Part shown: positions 53,763-62,032 of the stretch, one piece after another
Position numbering within the stretch: the stretch's first letter is position 1
How the letters are laid out: each line of letters opens with the position of its first letter
Assembly: GCA_965279135.1 (NCBI GenBank)
Contig: OZ257133.1
Span: 3,224,001-3,288,000, forward strand
DNA: 64,000 nt
Source: Croceimicrobium sp965279135
GTDB taxonomy: Bacteria > Bacteroidota > Bacteroidia > Flavobacteriales > Schleiferiaceae
Direction of reading: 5' to 3'
The notes under the pieces: generated by a model
What the model saw: the letters and a program-made list of their open reading frames with translations, nothing else
Told to the model about the DNA's origin: nothing
The model's database searches: none
Position numbers and translations under genes: made by a program

Positions 53763-54358
53763 TTACCAATATTTACTTATTCCATCGTCCAAGAGTCGCT
53801 TTTGAGCGAAGTATTCTTTTATGTCACCCATTCGTTCCTTAATTCCCCACTTCTTTACTGGGCTACCTTTCCTTTTCGTTAAGTTTAAACTTCGAACATT
53901 TTTTTGATTGTAGCTATGTTTGGACATAGCTTTTCCTATCAGATTCATGCTCAGTTTAATGGAGTTAATGTTTTGGAGATAGATTGATATTTCGGTGGCT
54001 GTGTATGAGTTGTGGTTGTCAATTCGGTATGCGGGAATAGGCTCGAAGTATTTGATAATAAATTCCTCCAGCGTATTAATTTTTTACTGGAGTGATGCCC
54101 GACTTGCGGCTGCTTTTAGTTGATGGTCCTCCCTTTGGTACATTGAATCCAATTGATCATCGAGATTAATAATGTACTTCTCTGTTATGATCTGCTTGAA
54201 ATCTTTGTCAACTATTGATTGAAGACCTTCAGCATAGTGGTCTTTAAGCTCTTTAAGCTCTTTAAGTACCAGTCTTCTGAGAGAGGTAGTTTACCTAATT
54301 CTCCTCGAGCCAGCAAGCAGTATGATAAGATCTGAGGGCTTTGAACCTTGGATGGCAT
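53763..54358 (-). pseudogene. Degraded VapE/DUF3874-type primase-helicase of a mobile element
   Basis: Reading down the minus strand from ATG 54358: MPSKVQSPQILSYC… runs to SEDWYLK, then a frameshift near the 9-bp tandem repeat (54242-54266) brings in ELKDHYAEGLQSIVDKDF and IINLDDQLDSMYQREDHQLK, which match the Walker-B region of VapE-like proteins (IINLDEL…LK). An in-frame TAA follows. In the same frame comes EEFIIKYFEPIPAY, then TATEISIYLQNINSIKLSMN, then GKAMSKHSY and KGSPVKKWGI, the C-terminal domain of DUF3874 proteins. The middle of the ATPase is missing. So it is a pseudogene with stop, frameshift and internal deletion. Confidence 0.65.
54242..54266. repeat. 9-bp tandem repeat in the primase remnant
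   Basis: CTTTAAGCT occurs in 2.8 copies. On the coding strand it reads as Leu-Lys-Glu repeats and coincides with the frameshift. Confidence 0.75.
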
Positions 54359-54511
54359 TTAACTGTCCAATAAGTCACAATTGGTGAGTTATTAGTTTTG
54401 GCATATCATTGATCGTCTCGGCTCAGACGGTACCAAGCCCACAAAAGTCGCTTCGTAACAGTTGGCCTTTTTACAAGAGCAATGCCTAGTTAATCTAGAC
54501 CAATTAAGAAA

Positions 54512-54535
54512 CCCCTCGAAAGGAGGGGCTTTTTA
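54512..54535. terminator. Hairpin terminator at the island's right end
   Basis: CCCCTC (54512-54517), loop GAAAG, GAGGGG (54523-54528), then C and five T. On the minus strand the tail is TTTCTT. It may serve the acyltransferase gene (minus) and an unseen plus-strand transcript. Confidence 0.75.
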
Positions 54536-54641
54536 ATACTGTTAATTACCTATTCATTCATACTGAACCATGTTGCTATTCAAGGGAAAAGTCTAATCTC
54601 TGGAGATTACTATTCTGTTTGGCACTTTAGGGAAGCTTAGC

Positions 54642-55709
54642 TTAGGATTTTACCTTATTCCTCCTCCACGCCAATCCAAAAAGAGGCCTAAGAACCCTCA
54701 CTCTTCTTAAGAGCATTTCATAAATCGCAAAGCATAGCACGAATGTGAGCAAGATGATCAATGCGAACTTGGCCAGGACGGGGATACTTAGAGGTAGTAT
54801 TACCGTTGCGGCAGCGTATAGTACAAACATGTGAATGATGTACACTGGATAGGCCGCCTGACTCAAATAACGCAAAGTAGCACTGGGCCTGTTTAGGTAC
54901 TTGTAGGTGAAGCCGAAGATTCCAAAGATCCAGAGGTTTGATTCGATAGCCATCAGGTAGTTGGGGGTATGATCTTCAAAGACAAAAATCCGTAGGCCAT
55001 AGAATAAGACCGCCAAACCGATATAGAGCCAGCGTCCTTTAAGCACGGTTTGCCAAAAGGTTTGACCCACATAAACTAAGATAAAGCCGAAGAAGAACGA
55101 AAGGAAGCCAATTCCATAGCCATGTGGAGTTTGGGCATAGAGGGCAAATACGTCCGGGTTCACTATCAACACTTCAAGGATAAAGAAGGGAATGACAACC
55201 AAAGGTCCTAAGCTATGCTTCATAATTCTCTCCAGGGCTTTTTTGAAGCGATTTTCAGGGTTTCTTATCAGGTAAAAGAATAGGGGAAAAAGTATGGAGA
55301 TGTAGATAACCAGATTTCCTAAGAACCAAAGGTGGGCAGGGTGAGCGAAATAACCTAAAGGCTGACCATAATGATGTTGGAAAACCAAAAAGTGCAAGGG
55401 CACCACCGCCACAATACCAAAGAGGTAGGGAAGCAGGATTCGCTGCGCCCGATCTAGTAAAAGCTGCTTTACGTTTCTTCTTTGCATAGCAAAATAGACT
55501 CCCATACCAGACACGTAGAAGAGGATGGGTATCCGCCATACGTTGAGCATAGTCATAGGCTTCCAGAGGCCTTCGTGAAGTTCATCACTGCGGATGAAGC
55601 CTATAAACATCGCCCAGGGTTGGAAGATAATCGCGATGTGGTATATCAATAGTAAACCAATGGCGATTACCCTTAACCAATCTATATCATAACGTCTTGC
55701 AGTTTCCAT
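54642..55709 (-). CDS. Acyltransferase family 3 (OpgC/OatA-type) membrane protein
   Basis: A 355-aa protein with about ten TM helices. YDIDWLRVIAIGLLLIYH is the acyltransferase-3 signature, with the catalytic-region His in IYHIAIIF. The family transfers acyl groups onto polysaccharides, peptidoglycan or glucans. The acceptor here is unknown. It lies 64 bp after the ankyrin gene on the same strand and could be coexpressed. Confidence 0.87.
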   Translation of the reverse strand: METARRYDIDWLRVIAIGLLLIYHIAIIFQPWAMFIGFIRSDELHEGLWKPMTMLNVWRIPILFYVSGMGVYFAMQRRNVKQLLLDRAQRILLPYLFGIVAVVPLHFLVFQHHYGQPLGYFAHPAHLWFLGNLVIYISILFPLFFYLIRNPENRFKKALERIMKHSLGPLVVIPFFILEVLIVNPDVFALYAQTPHGYGIGFLSFFFGFILVYVGQTFWQTVLKGRWLYIGLAVLFYGLRIFVFEDHTPNYLMAIESNLWIFGIFGFTYKYLNRPSATLRYLSQAAYPVYIIHMFVLYAAATVILPLSIPVLAKFALIILLTFVLCFAIYEMLLRRVRVLRPLFGLAWRRNKVKS

Positions 55710-55710
55710 A

Positions 55711-55760
55711 CTTTCTACTTTCTACTTTCTACTTTGAACCTTCTACTTTTCACTATCTAC
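55711..55760. repeat. Degenerate 7-bp tandem repeat (CTTTCTA)
   Basis: CTTTCTA in about three perfect copies followed by decaying copies (CTTTGAA, CCTTCTA, CTTTTCA, CTATCTA). It fills the gap between the ankyrin and acyltransferase genes. Confidence 0.7.
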
Positions 55761-55773
55761 TCAACAATAATCC

Positions 55774-56343
55774 CTACTGCAACATCATAGCCACCACCGG
55801 ACGCGCCGCTTCAACTTCAGCTAAATCGAGTTGCAAGCCCAAAGGACCTAACTGCAATTGCATCATTTCGTAGATCGGTTTGATTTCCGCGAAATCACCC
55901 ATGACCGTCTGGCGAGGAGTAGCACCAAAATTGTTGAGTAGGCTTTTATCGGCCTTGGCCTCAATAAGGAGCTTTACGATTTCTATTCGTCCGAAAAATG
56001 CTGCACTGTGCAGGGCAGTAGTACCATCATTATTCTTAAGGCTCAAATCGGTGCCACCTTCAATAAGAGCTTGGGCGATTTGTACCCGATTAAAAGTGGC
56101 AGCAGTGATCAGAGGTGTGGAACCGGTCATGGGATCTTTTTGATTGAGATCAGTTCCTGCGGCGATGTGTTGCTTTACTGCTTCAAGATTCCCACTTAGT
56201 ACTGCGGTTTGAATATCCATTTGCGGCGCAGTTATCTGACTAGGGGTTTCGGAGTTTTGTGATTGTGCGCAGGCCGAAAAAAGGACCATAAATAAGGAAC
56301 TTGCTACTAAGATTTTCGAATAGCTTAATTTGATCGTTTTCAT
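55774..56343 (-). CDS. Ankyrin-repeat lipoprotein
   Basis: Start at ATG 56343 because it gives a lipoprotein signal (…FMVLFSACAQ); the longer frame starts 20 codons upstream. The 189-aa protein has three or four ankyrin repeats (TGSTPLITAATFNRVQIAQALIEGG; DGTTALHSAAFFGRIEIVKLLIEA; FGATPRQTVMG). Binding partner unknown. The gene is divergent from the AraC-type hybrid regulator (gap 225 bp), so it is a likely target of it. Confidence 0.85.
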   Translation of the reverse strand: MKTIKLSYSKILVASSLFMVLFSACAQSQNSETPSQITAPQMDIQTAVLSGNLEAVKQHIAAGTDLNQKDPMTGSTPLITAATFNRVQIAQALIEGGTDLSLKNNDGTTALHSAAFFGRIEIVKLLIEAKADKSLLNNFGATPRQTVMGDFAEIKPIYEMMQLQLGPLGLQLDLAEVEAARPVVAMMLQ

Positions 56344-56568
56344 TTCTGTGATTTTTGATTTTAATGTGATAGAAATTGAACAGTACAAAGGTGGGAAGCG
56401 CAAAAGCCCCGCTGTAACTGTTATGCAGCAGGGTTCATAAACTTTGAGGAGTGCAGGAAAACTATGACGCAGGAGTATAAATTATGACGCAAATAGCCTT
56501 CTGAGGGATAAAATGCAGCGTCTAAGTCTATTTTCGGGTAGACCGAAAAAAACTAATTTCGAGACGCG

Positions 56569-58626
56569 ATGAAGGAGCACTTAAATCAGCAAAGTGAATT
56601 TCTAAAGAGGGTACAGGAAAAGGTGTTAGAGAACATCTCGAATGAGTCGTTTGGAGTTTCAGAATTGGCTGAGGCAATGGCCATGAGTCGATCCAATCTT
56701 TTAAGGAGAATTAAGAAAGATAGCGATCGATCCGCCAGTCAGTTTATTCGGGATATTCGCTTGGAACAAAGTCGGGCTTTACTTCAAAAGGGAGAGCTCT
56801 CAGTTTCAGAAGTAGCCTATGCCGTCGGCTTTAGCGGTGTGTCCTATTATATCAAGTGCTTTAGAGAGCAATATGGTTATCCCCCTGGCAAGTTGAACGA
56901 AATGCAAGAGCAAGGTTCTGAAAGTGAAACGGAGGAGATAGAGAAGCGCCCCAAAAGGCCACCTTACTGGGCCTGGGCACTGGGGTCTATTCTAGTGGTA
57001 GCGCTCATTCTGGTTTTAAACCAATACAGTTCTCCTGATTTAATCGAAAGGGAGAAGTCTATAGCAGTTTTACCATTTTTAAATGAAAGCTCAGATTCGG
57101 CCAATCGCTATTTTGTGAATGGTATCATGGAGTCGACCTTAGGGAATCTGCAGAAAATCGAAGATCTGCGGGTGATAAGTCGAACCTCTTCTGAAAAGTA
57201 CCGAGGCTCAGGAAAGAGTATTCCTGAGATAGCCGAGGAACTTCAAGTCTCCTATCTGGTTGAAGGAAGCGGTCAGAAGGTTGGAGACCAGGTCTTATTG
57301 CATATTCAGTTGATTGATGCTCAAACAGATCAACCCATATGGTCTGAGAAATTCAATCGGGAACTCCAAGACATTTTCGAGTTACAGAATGAGGTGGCCC
57401 GTAAAATTGCTTCTGCCATAGAAGTGTTTATTAGCCCTGAGGCCCTGGCACAAATTGAGAAGCGACCCACTGAAAACCTGCAAGCCTACGATCTCTTTTT
57501 ACAGGCTATGGATCATTTTCATACCCGTACTACAGAGGGATTAAATCAGTCCATTCTCCTTTTTGCCGAAGCTCTAAAAGAGGATTCGGAATTTGCCCTG
57601 GCTTATGCAAATACCGCGATTGCCTATTATTTGTTGGATTTGCATCAGCTCGAAAAGCAATATGCGGAGCAAATCAGCCATTTTTCCGACCAGGCTTTAC
57701 TTTATGATCCAAAGTCTGACATTAGTTTAATATCCAAGGCCTGCTACTATTTGCAGATAAAAGAGTTTCGCCTAGCGCTGCCGCATCTTGAAAAAGCTTT
57801 GGAATACAATCCCAATTCCATCGCCGCCTTGCAAATGCTGGCTGACTTTTATGCTTTTCACGAACCCAATACTGCATATTATCTAGAGTATGCATTAATG
57901 GGGATGCAGCGTAATACTGCTGGTGTAGATTCTACCGCCCGAAGCTATGCCTGTGTGCAATTGAGTAATGCCTTTTTACAGAATGGGTTTTTTGATGAAG
58001 CCTTGAATTATGCCGACCAAGCATTGGCACTTTTACCCACCAACTATTTCGCTCCGCATCTTAGGACTTTTATCCTGTTCGCGATGGAGAAGGATTATAA
58101 TCAAACTTTGAATAGAATGTTAGCACTGCATCAACAGGACACCAATCGTCTTGATCTGATTCAGGATATTGCGAAGCTCCATTTCGCACAAGAGCAGTAT
58201 GATAGTGCTTATTTCTACTATAAGAAACTAGTGGATGCCCGAAAACTCTATGGCTTGAATTCCTACCTCCACGAGAATGCGAAGATTGCCTATGTCTATA
58301 AACTTAAAGGCATGGAGGAGGAAGCAGCTCTCCTATTTCAGGAATATGTGGATTACTGCAATGCCGAGAGCTCCATTTATCAAGATGCTTTTAAGGCGGT
58401 TCAATTTGCTTACCTGGGGAAAAATGATTCTGCGATGCAAGCCCTAAATCGTTTCGCCCAGGCAGAGCATTTTCAATACTGGTTTATATTGTTAAGGGAT
58501 GAGCCCTTGTTGAAGCCCTTGCGCGATCATCCCGACTTTGATCAAGTCTTTAGTCAGATTGATTCCCGTTTTTGGGAAGATCATGAACTTCTTAAAAAAG
58601 AGCTGACTGATAAAGGTCTCCTTTGA
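56569..58626 (+). CDS. AraC-type HTH, TolB-like and TPR hybrid regulator
   Basis: A 685-aa protein of unusual order. An AraC/XylS double HTH lies at about 15-115 (LAEAMAMSRSNLLRRIKK and SVSEVAYAVGFSGVSYYIKCFREQYG). A TM helix is at about 131-152. A TolB/FlgO-like domain spans about 160-265 (IAVLPFLNES…LRVISRTSS…YLVEGSGQ). Several TPRs run to the end. Cytoplasmic DNA binding and a periplasmic sensor are joined across the membrane. No histidine kinase part is seen. Signal unknown; the ankyrin lipoprotein may be regulated by it. Confidence 0.82.
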   Translation: MKEHLNQQSEFLKRVQEKVLENISNESFGVSELAEAMAMSRSNLLRRIKKDSDRSASQFIRDIRLEQSRALLQKGELSVSEVAYAVGFSGVSYYIKCFREQYGYPPGKLNEMQEQGSESETEEIEKRPKRPPYWAWALGSILVVALILVLNQYSSPDLIEREKSIAVLPFLNESSDSANRYFVNGIMESTLGNLQKIEDLRVISRTSSEKYRGSGKSIPEIAEELQVSYLVEGSGQKVGDQVLLHIQLIDAQTDQPIWSEKFNRELQDIFELQNEVARKIASAIEVFISPEALAQIEKRPTENLQAYDLFLQAMDHFHTRTTEGLNQSILLFAEALKEDSEFALAYANTAIAYYLLDLHQLEKQYAEQISHFSDQALLYDPKSDISLISKACYYLQIKEFRLALPHLEKALEYNPNSIAALQMLADFYAFHEPNTAYYLEYALMGMQRNTAGVDSTARSYACVQLSNAFLQNGFFDEALNYADQALALLPTNYFAPHLRTFILFAMEKDYNQTLNRMLALHQQDTNRLDLIQDIAKLHFAQEQYDSAYFYYKKLVDARKLYGLNSYLHENAKIAYVYKLKGMEEEAALLFQEYVDYCNAESSIYQDAFKAVQFAYLGKNDSAMQALNRFAQAEHFQYWFILLRDEPLLKPLRDHPDFDQVFSQIDSRFWEDHELLKKELTDKGLL

Positions 58627-58786
58627 TCATCCTGGTATCAGCTTGGCGACAATATATGTTCTAAGTCTGGTCCTTCTAGCGCATAACTAGGAGGACGAGA
58701 ATCATAGGAGCCTTGTATGTGTGGGTTTTTCTTGGCTTCTCTTGATTGAGTTTTATCCGGTCATTTTTTGAAAAAGGATTTGTGAA

Positions 58787-59434
58787 TCAAGAATAAGTCA
58801 AACCCTCTCTTAGTGCCCACATAAAGAGTTCAAGGGTATTTTCGACTTTCAGTTTTTGCACCAGGTTTCTTTCCAGTTTATGGATTTTCTCTTGGCTCCA
58901 TTGTCGCATTTTCCTCATCTCGGCATGACTTCTACCTCCCAGGGATAATGATAGAAACTCTAACTCCTCATCCCTCAAGGAATCAAGCTTAGCATTCAAT
59001 TCGGGATTAGGATGATCCAAGCAATCATTTTTAATGTCATTGGATAAGTATTCGATTCCTTGAAGACCTTGCTTCAAGCCGTGAAGTATTTCCTCTTTAC
59101 TTGAGCTTTTTATGATCAGCACCTTTACTCCTAATTCTATCAATCGTTTAAAGAAAATTTTAGGAGGGGAAACGGAAAGCAGGACAATGGGAACTGATTG
59201 AAGATGAGTTCGCAGGATACTTATCAGCTTAAGAATTCCGATATCCTGTAAGTGCGTATCACAAACCACCAGATCAATTTTTAAACCTTTTTCACTTGCC
59301 TGCTCACCTAGAAAAATGGCTTCGGAGCCACTTTGGGCAGTCTCAATCCTTGTGAAGATAGCTGCTTCTTCAATCAGATGTCTGATCCCAAAAAGCGCGA
59401 TAGGATGGTCGTCAATAATCAATACCCTCATCAT
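58787..59434 (-). CDS. NarL-type response regulator
   Basis: Start taken at ATG 59434 (MMRVLIIDDHPIALFG…); 11 upstream codons are open. The receiver domain has the acidic pair IDDHP and phospho-acceptor Asp in LVVCDTHLQD (D58 counting from the second Met); Lys in IIKSSSK. The C-terminal HTH (about 150-215) is a divergent LuxR type (GGRSHAEMRKMRQWSQEKIHKLERN). No kinase gene lies nearby. Its paralogue is at 60730. Confidence 0.82.
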   Translation of the reverse strand: MMRVLIIDDHPIALFGIRHLIEEAAIFTRIETAQSGSEAIFLGEQASEKGLKIDLVVCDTHLQDIGILKLISILRTHLQSVPIVLLSVSPPKIFFKRLIELGVKVLIIKSSSKEEILHGLKQGLQGIEYLSNDIKNDCLDHPNPELNAKLDSLRDEELEFLSLSLGGRSHAEMRKMRQWSQEKIHKLERNLVQKLKVENTLELFMWALREGLTYS

Positions 59435-59642
59435 CTTTTTTAGACCAAACAACCAATACACAGGCAAAATCCTGATAGAATTTCAGGTGGAATTACGTAG
59501 CACTAAAATGACTAGTAACAGAGGAGTTAAAGCTGGCGGCCGTAAAAAAAGTATTACCAGTATTATAAACTAACACTACGGTCATTCCAGCTTGAGGGCA
59601 ACACATTTGTGGAGTAATATTCTTTAACCTAAACTCTAAATT

Positions 59643-60023
59643 TTGAAAGCACTCATACTCGAGGATAACGAATTTATCCTGTCCGTAATTGAAGCAGCCC
59701 TCTCAGATTTTGATTTAGAAATCCTCACGGCAAATGAGCCTCAATCCGCAATTCTGGGTTTTTGTAAACATCAACCCGATATAGTGATTTCAGATCTCCA
59801 CATGGTAGAAGGAACGAGTTGGAGTTTTTTAGAGCATCTCTCTAAGATGAGGCATAATCAAGTATTGGTGGTTAGTTCGGATTTTGAGTTGCTCAGTAAA
59901 GTTGAGGAGGAGTTAGGTCTCGAGAACTGGTTTTACCAATCCAAAAATGATTCACGTTGGCTACTCGAATTAAAGCGGTTCGTAGCTAAACAGCTTCAAA
60001 TCTTAAGTATGAATCTAAACTAA
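59643..60023 (+). CDS. Single-domain response-regulator receiver
   Basis: A 126-aa receiver starting at TTG 59643. It has the acidic E7/D8, D51 as phospho-acceptor (IVISDLHMVEG) and S in VVSSDFE; Lys in YQSKNDS. No output domain. It could be a phospho-relay or a CheY-like switch. It starts a plus-strand run with two small proteins. Confidence 0.75.
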   Translation: MKALILEDNEFILSVIEAALSDFDLEILTANEPQSAILGFCKHQPDIVISDLHMVEGTSWSFLEHLSKMRHNQVLVVSSDFELLSKVEEELGLENWFYQSKNDSRWLLELKRFVAKQLQILSMNLN

Positions 60024-60030
60024 TGAAGTG

Positions 60031-60228
60031 ATGAAATACCCTAAGACCCTTTTGATATGCTTAGGCATACTATCCGCATACACCGTGTTTGGACAACCAA
60101 CAGGAGGTGGTCCGGCAGCACCAACTCCGCTTGGATTTGAAGAAGTATTAATTGTAGGTGCCATGGCCGCGGGGATCAGGAAGATCAAGAATTCTAAGCA
60201 TAATTTAAAAGAGACTAAAAATGATTGA
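60031..60228 (+). CDS. Small secreted protein with a CTERM-like tail
   Basis: ATG 60031 (a GTG at 60028 precedes). A 65-aa protein with a signal peptide (…AYTVFGQ), a Gly/Pro-rich stretch (PTGGGPAAPTPLGFEE), a second hydrophobic segment (VLIVGAMAAGI) and a basic tail (RKIKNSKH). The tripartite C-terminal layout resembles exosortase-type sorting tails. No sortase gene is visible in the window. Function unknown. Confidence 0.55.
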   Translation: MKYPKTLLICLGILSAYTVFGQPTGGGPAAPTPLGFEEVLIVGAMAAGIRKIKNSKHNLKETKND

Positions 60229-60658
60229 TTATTGTAGTAAGAGAAGTGTATTGATCAGATTCTTAATCACTTCAGCGACTTTATTATTCTTATTGTTTGT
60301 ATCAATTCAGTTTAGTCTGAAACTTGATATTAGCATGTGGTGGGCAGTTTCAATAATTGGCTTGCTTTACTCTCTCACGCTCATTATGAGCATTAATCGA
60401 TTATCGAATCCTACTCTATTTCAAAGTGCTGAAGACCTTTATCATGCCAATGGACTCTGGACTAGCTGTATTGGGAGTTTATCTTCTGTCAGAATAAGAT
60501 TTAAAATTTTAGGAGGGGCGATCCTCTATATTAAAGGAGACCTTGGCGGCGCATTTTTACTAAAAAATGAGTATTCTTTAAACAGATTCCTTGATCAGAA
60601 AACCGACTTAAGCGATTCTGAATCAGAAGTTTTGGATTCGATAATCACGGATTCATAA
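60221..60658 (+). CDS. Small membrane protein with two TM segments
   Basis: A 145-aa protein. Two TM helices (about 12-32 and 38-58) are followed by a soluble C-terminal domain (about 60-145). It overlaps the preceding gene by 8 bp and ends shortly before a terminator. Not recognised. Confidence 0.6.
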   Translation: MIDYCSKRSVLIRFLITSATLLFLLFVSIQFSLKLDISMWWAVSIIGLLYSLTLIMSINRLSNPTLFQSAEDLYHANGLWTSCIGSLSSVRIRFKILGGAILYIKGDLGGAFLLKNEYSLNRFLDQKTDLSDSESEVLDSIITDS

Positions 60659-60703
60659 ACGGCACTTCCCAAGCTCGAACTTAATGTTCGAATTCCTCGA
60701 GAG

Positions 60704-60731
60704 CGGTCCATTTTTATGGGCCGTTTTTTTT
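60704..60731 (+). terminator. Terminator of the receiver/small-protein run
   Basis: CGGTCCAT (60704-60711) and ATGGGCCG (60716-60723) form an 8-bp stem with one T-G wobble and a short T-loop, followed by eight T. It reaches the stop of the convergent response-regulator gene. Confidence 0.85.
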
Positions 60732-61383
60732 ATGGATGAATTAGGCCTTCTTTCAAAGCCCATTGGTAGAGTTCGAAATTTGTTTTAACCCCAATCTTCT
60801 CAAATATTCTGGAACGATAGGTAGCTACTGAGCTCTTGTGCAAATTGAGTAGATCGCAGATTTCTTTAGGTGATTTACCTCTGGTCATTAAGGAAAGAAT
60901 CTCCGATTCTCTTTCGGATAGTTCCTTGGAAATACTAGTGTAGTTATCCTCCTTGGGAGGATTTATTACCTCCTCCATTATTTCGCCAGAGAAGTAGCTC
61001 TTGCCAGCTTTGATGCTTTTTATCGCAAAAAGCAACTCATCATCTGGGGCCGTTTTGTTTACATAACCTTTTACTCCCATGGCAACCAATCGCTTTAAAT
61101 ACAGTTTAGGGGGTTCCATGGAAAGCATCATAATGGGTGTTCGAGGTGCGTGATCCATAATGAACTTTACCAGACTTAAAGCTTCGTAGTCAGGTAGGTT
61201 TATATCCACTATCGCCAGTTTATAGAAATCCGGCTCTTCTCGATGTTTCTTAATCAATTGCACTGCTTCTTTACCGGTACCAGCCAGATCAACGTGGTCG
61301 AATAGACGATTACGGTCGACAAATGCGCTCATTCCCATTTGAACTACGGGATGATCGTCAACGATTAATAAGTTCCCACCCAT
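60730..61383 (-). CDS. NarL/LuxR-type response regulator
   Basis: A 217-aa regulator. The receiver has IVDDHPVVQMG, D60 (LAIVDINLPDYE) and K in VNKTAPD. The C-terminal LuxR HTH (about 150-210) is canonical (LSERESEILSLMTRGKSPKEICDLLNLHKSSVATYRSRIFEKIGV). It is a paralogue of the protein encoded at 58787 (same length, both without a kinase nearby). Confidence 0.88.
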   Translation of the reverse strand: MGGNLLIVDDHPVVQMGMSAFVDRNRLFDHVDLAGTGKEAVQLIKKHREEPDFYKLAIVDINLPDYEALSLVKFIMDHAPRTPIMMLSMEPPKLYLKRLVAMGVKGYVNKTAPDDELLFAIKSIKAGKSYFSGEIMEEVINPPKEDNYTSISKELSERESEILSLMTRGKSPKEICDLLNLHKSSVATYRSRIFEKIGVKTNFELYQWALKEGLIHP

Positions 61384-62032
61384 GTTTGAGGATAAATCTT
61401 GTTATGAATTTACAAGATACTAAATGCCTCTGGGCTTTTGATAGCGCAGGTTTGAAAGGTTTGGATTGTTCGATTCTTTTTTTCAAACGGACATCCCTCT
61501 GGCGGATGAATTGATTAAGAAGCTTAATCCGGAGACAATACGCCTAGAAGAAGTTTGAGGCAATTAGTGAAGAATTTGGTCTGAAAAGAGCCGTCTTGAT
61601 TAATTGCTTTGTCCTGGTGAAAAATGTGGTTAAAAAGCAAATTTGATGGTTTGAAAACCGCGCCTCATAAGAGCGTGAAAAACCAAGTCGCTATTCTCTC
61701 ATTTAACGCCTTTTTAGACTATCTCATTTTCTTGTCTACAAGATGTCTACCTCTACTACCCAGACCCGGGATTCAATATCTTTTTTTCGATAAAAACTTC
61801 AATTAATTAGTAAAATAAGGCCTTTTCGAGTGGCTTATTTTTAAAGTGACCTTTAAAAGTGCTCCTTTCAATTACACCAAGCTGGAGTCTAAACTATTGA
61901 TACTAAATTTAAAGCGTTCTAAACTATTCCTTTGCCGATCAAGTTGTCTTTTTTTAGGTAGGCTCTCAGCGAATCCTTATTTTCATGGCCTAGCTAAAGT
62001 GCTAGTTTTCAACCTACGAAACACCAATAGGC
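61384..62032. other. Intergenic region before the PKD protein gene
   Basis: No intact gene. Short plus-strand fragments (a frame ending PLADELIKKLNPETIRLEEV at about 61550; another with SEEFGLKRAVLINCFVLVKN near 61600) look like remnants but match no family I know. A hairpin with T-run (61813-61842) is terminator-like. The start of the PKD protein gene is at 62033. Confidence 0.5.
61813..61842 (+). terminator. Terminator-like hairpin without an assigned gene
   Basis: AAATAAG/CC pairs with GGCTTATTT with one bulged base and is followed by T. No upstream plus-strand gene is assigned, so it may end a decayed gene. Confidence 0.4.

Larger units (their letters stand above)
53494..54641. other. 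Intergenic region of the island's right end
   Basis: The stretch 53494-53762 shows no gene. 53763-54358 is a decayed primase-like gene (listed). 54359-54500 has no clear gene; a short minus-strand frame ending TKRLLWAWYRLSRDD is not identified. A hairpin terminator lies at 54512-54535. Confidence 0.6.

Noticed and set aside
53763..53948. 61-aa minus-strand ORF as an independent gene
   Set aside because: The frame continues upstream past its ATG and belongs to the decayed VapE/DUF3874-type gene.
35763..54535. Duplicate of the tRNA 3' end (attachment site) at the island's right end
   Set aside because: I compared the T-arm/acceptor sequence with the region 54360-54540 by eye and found no convincing repeat.
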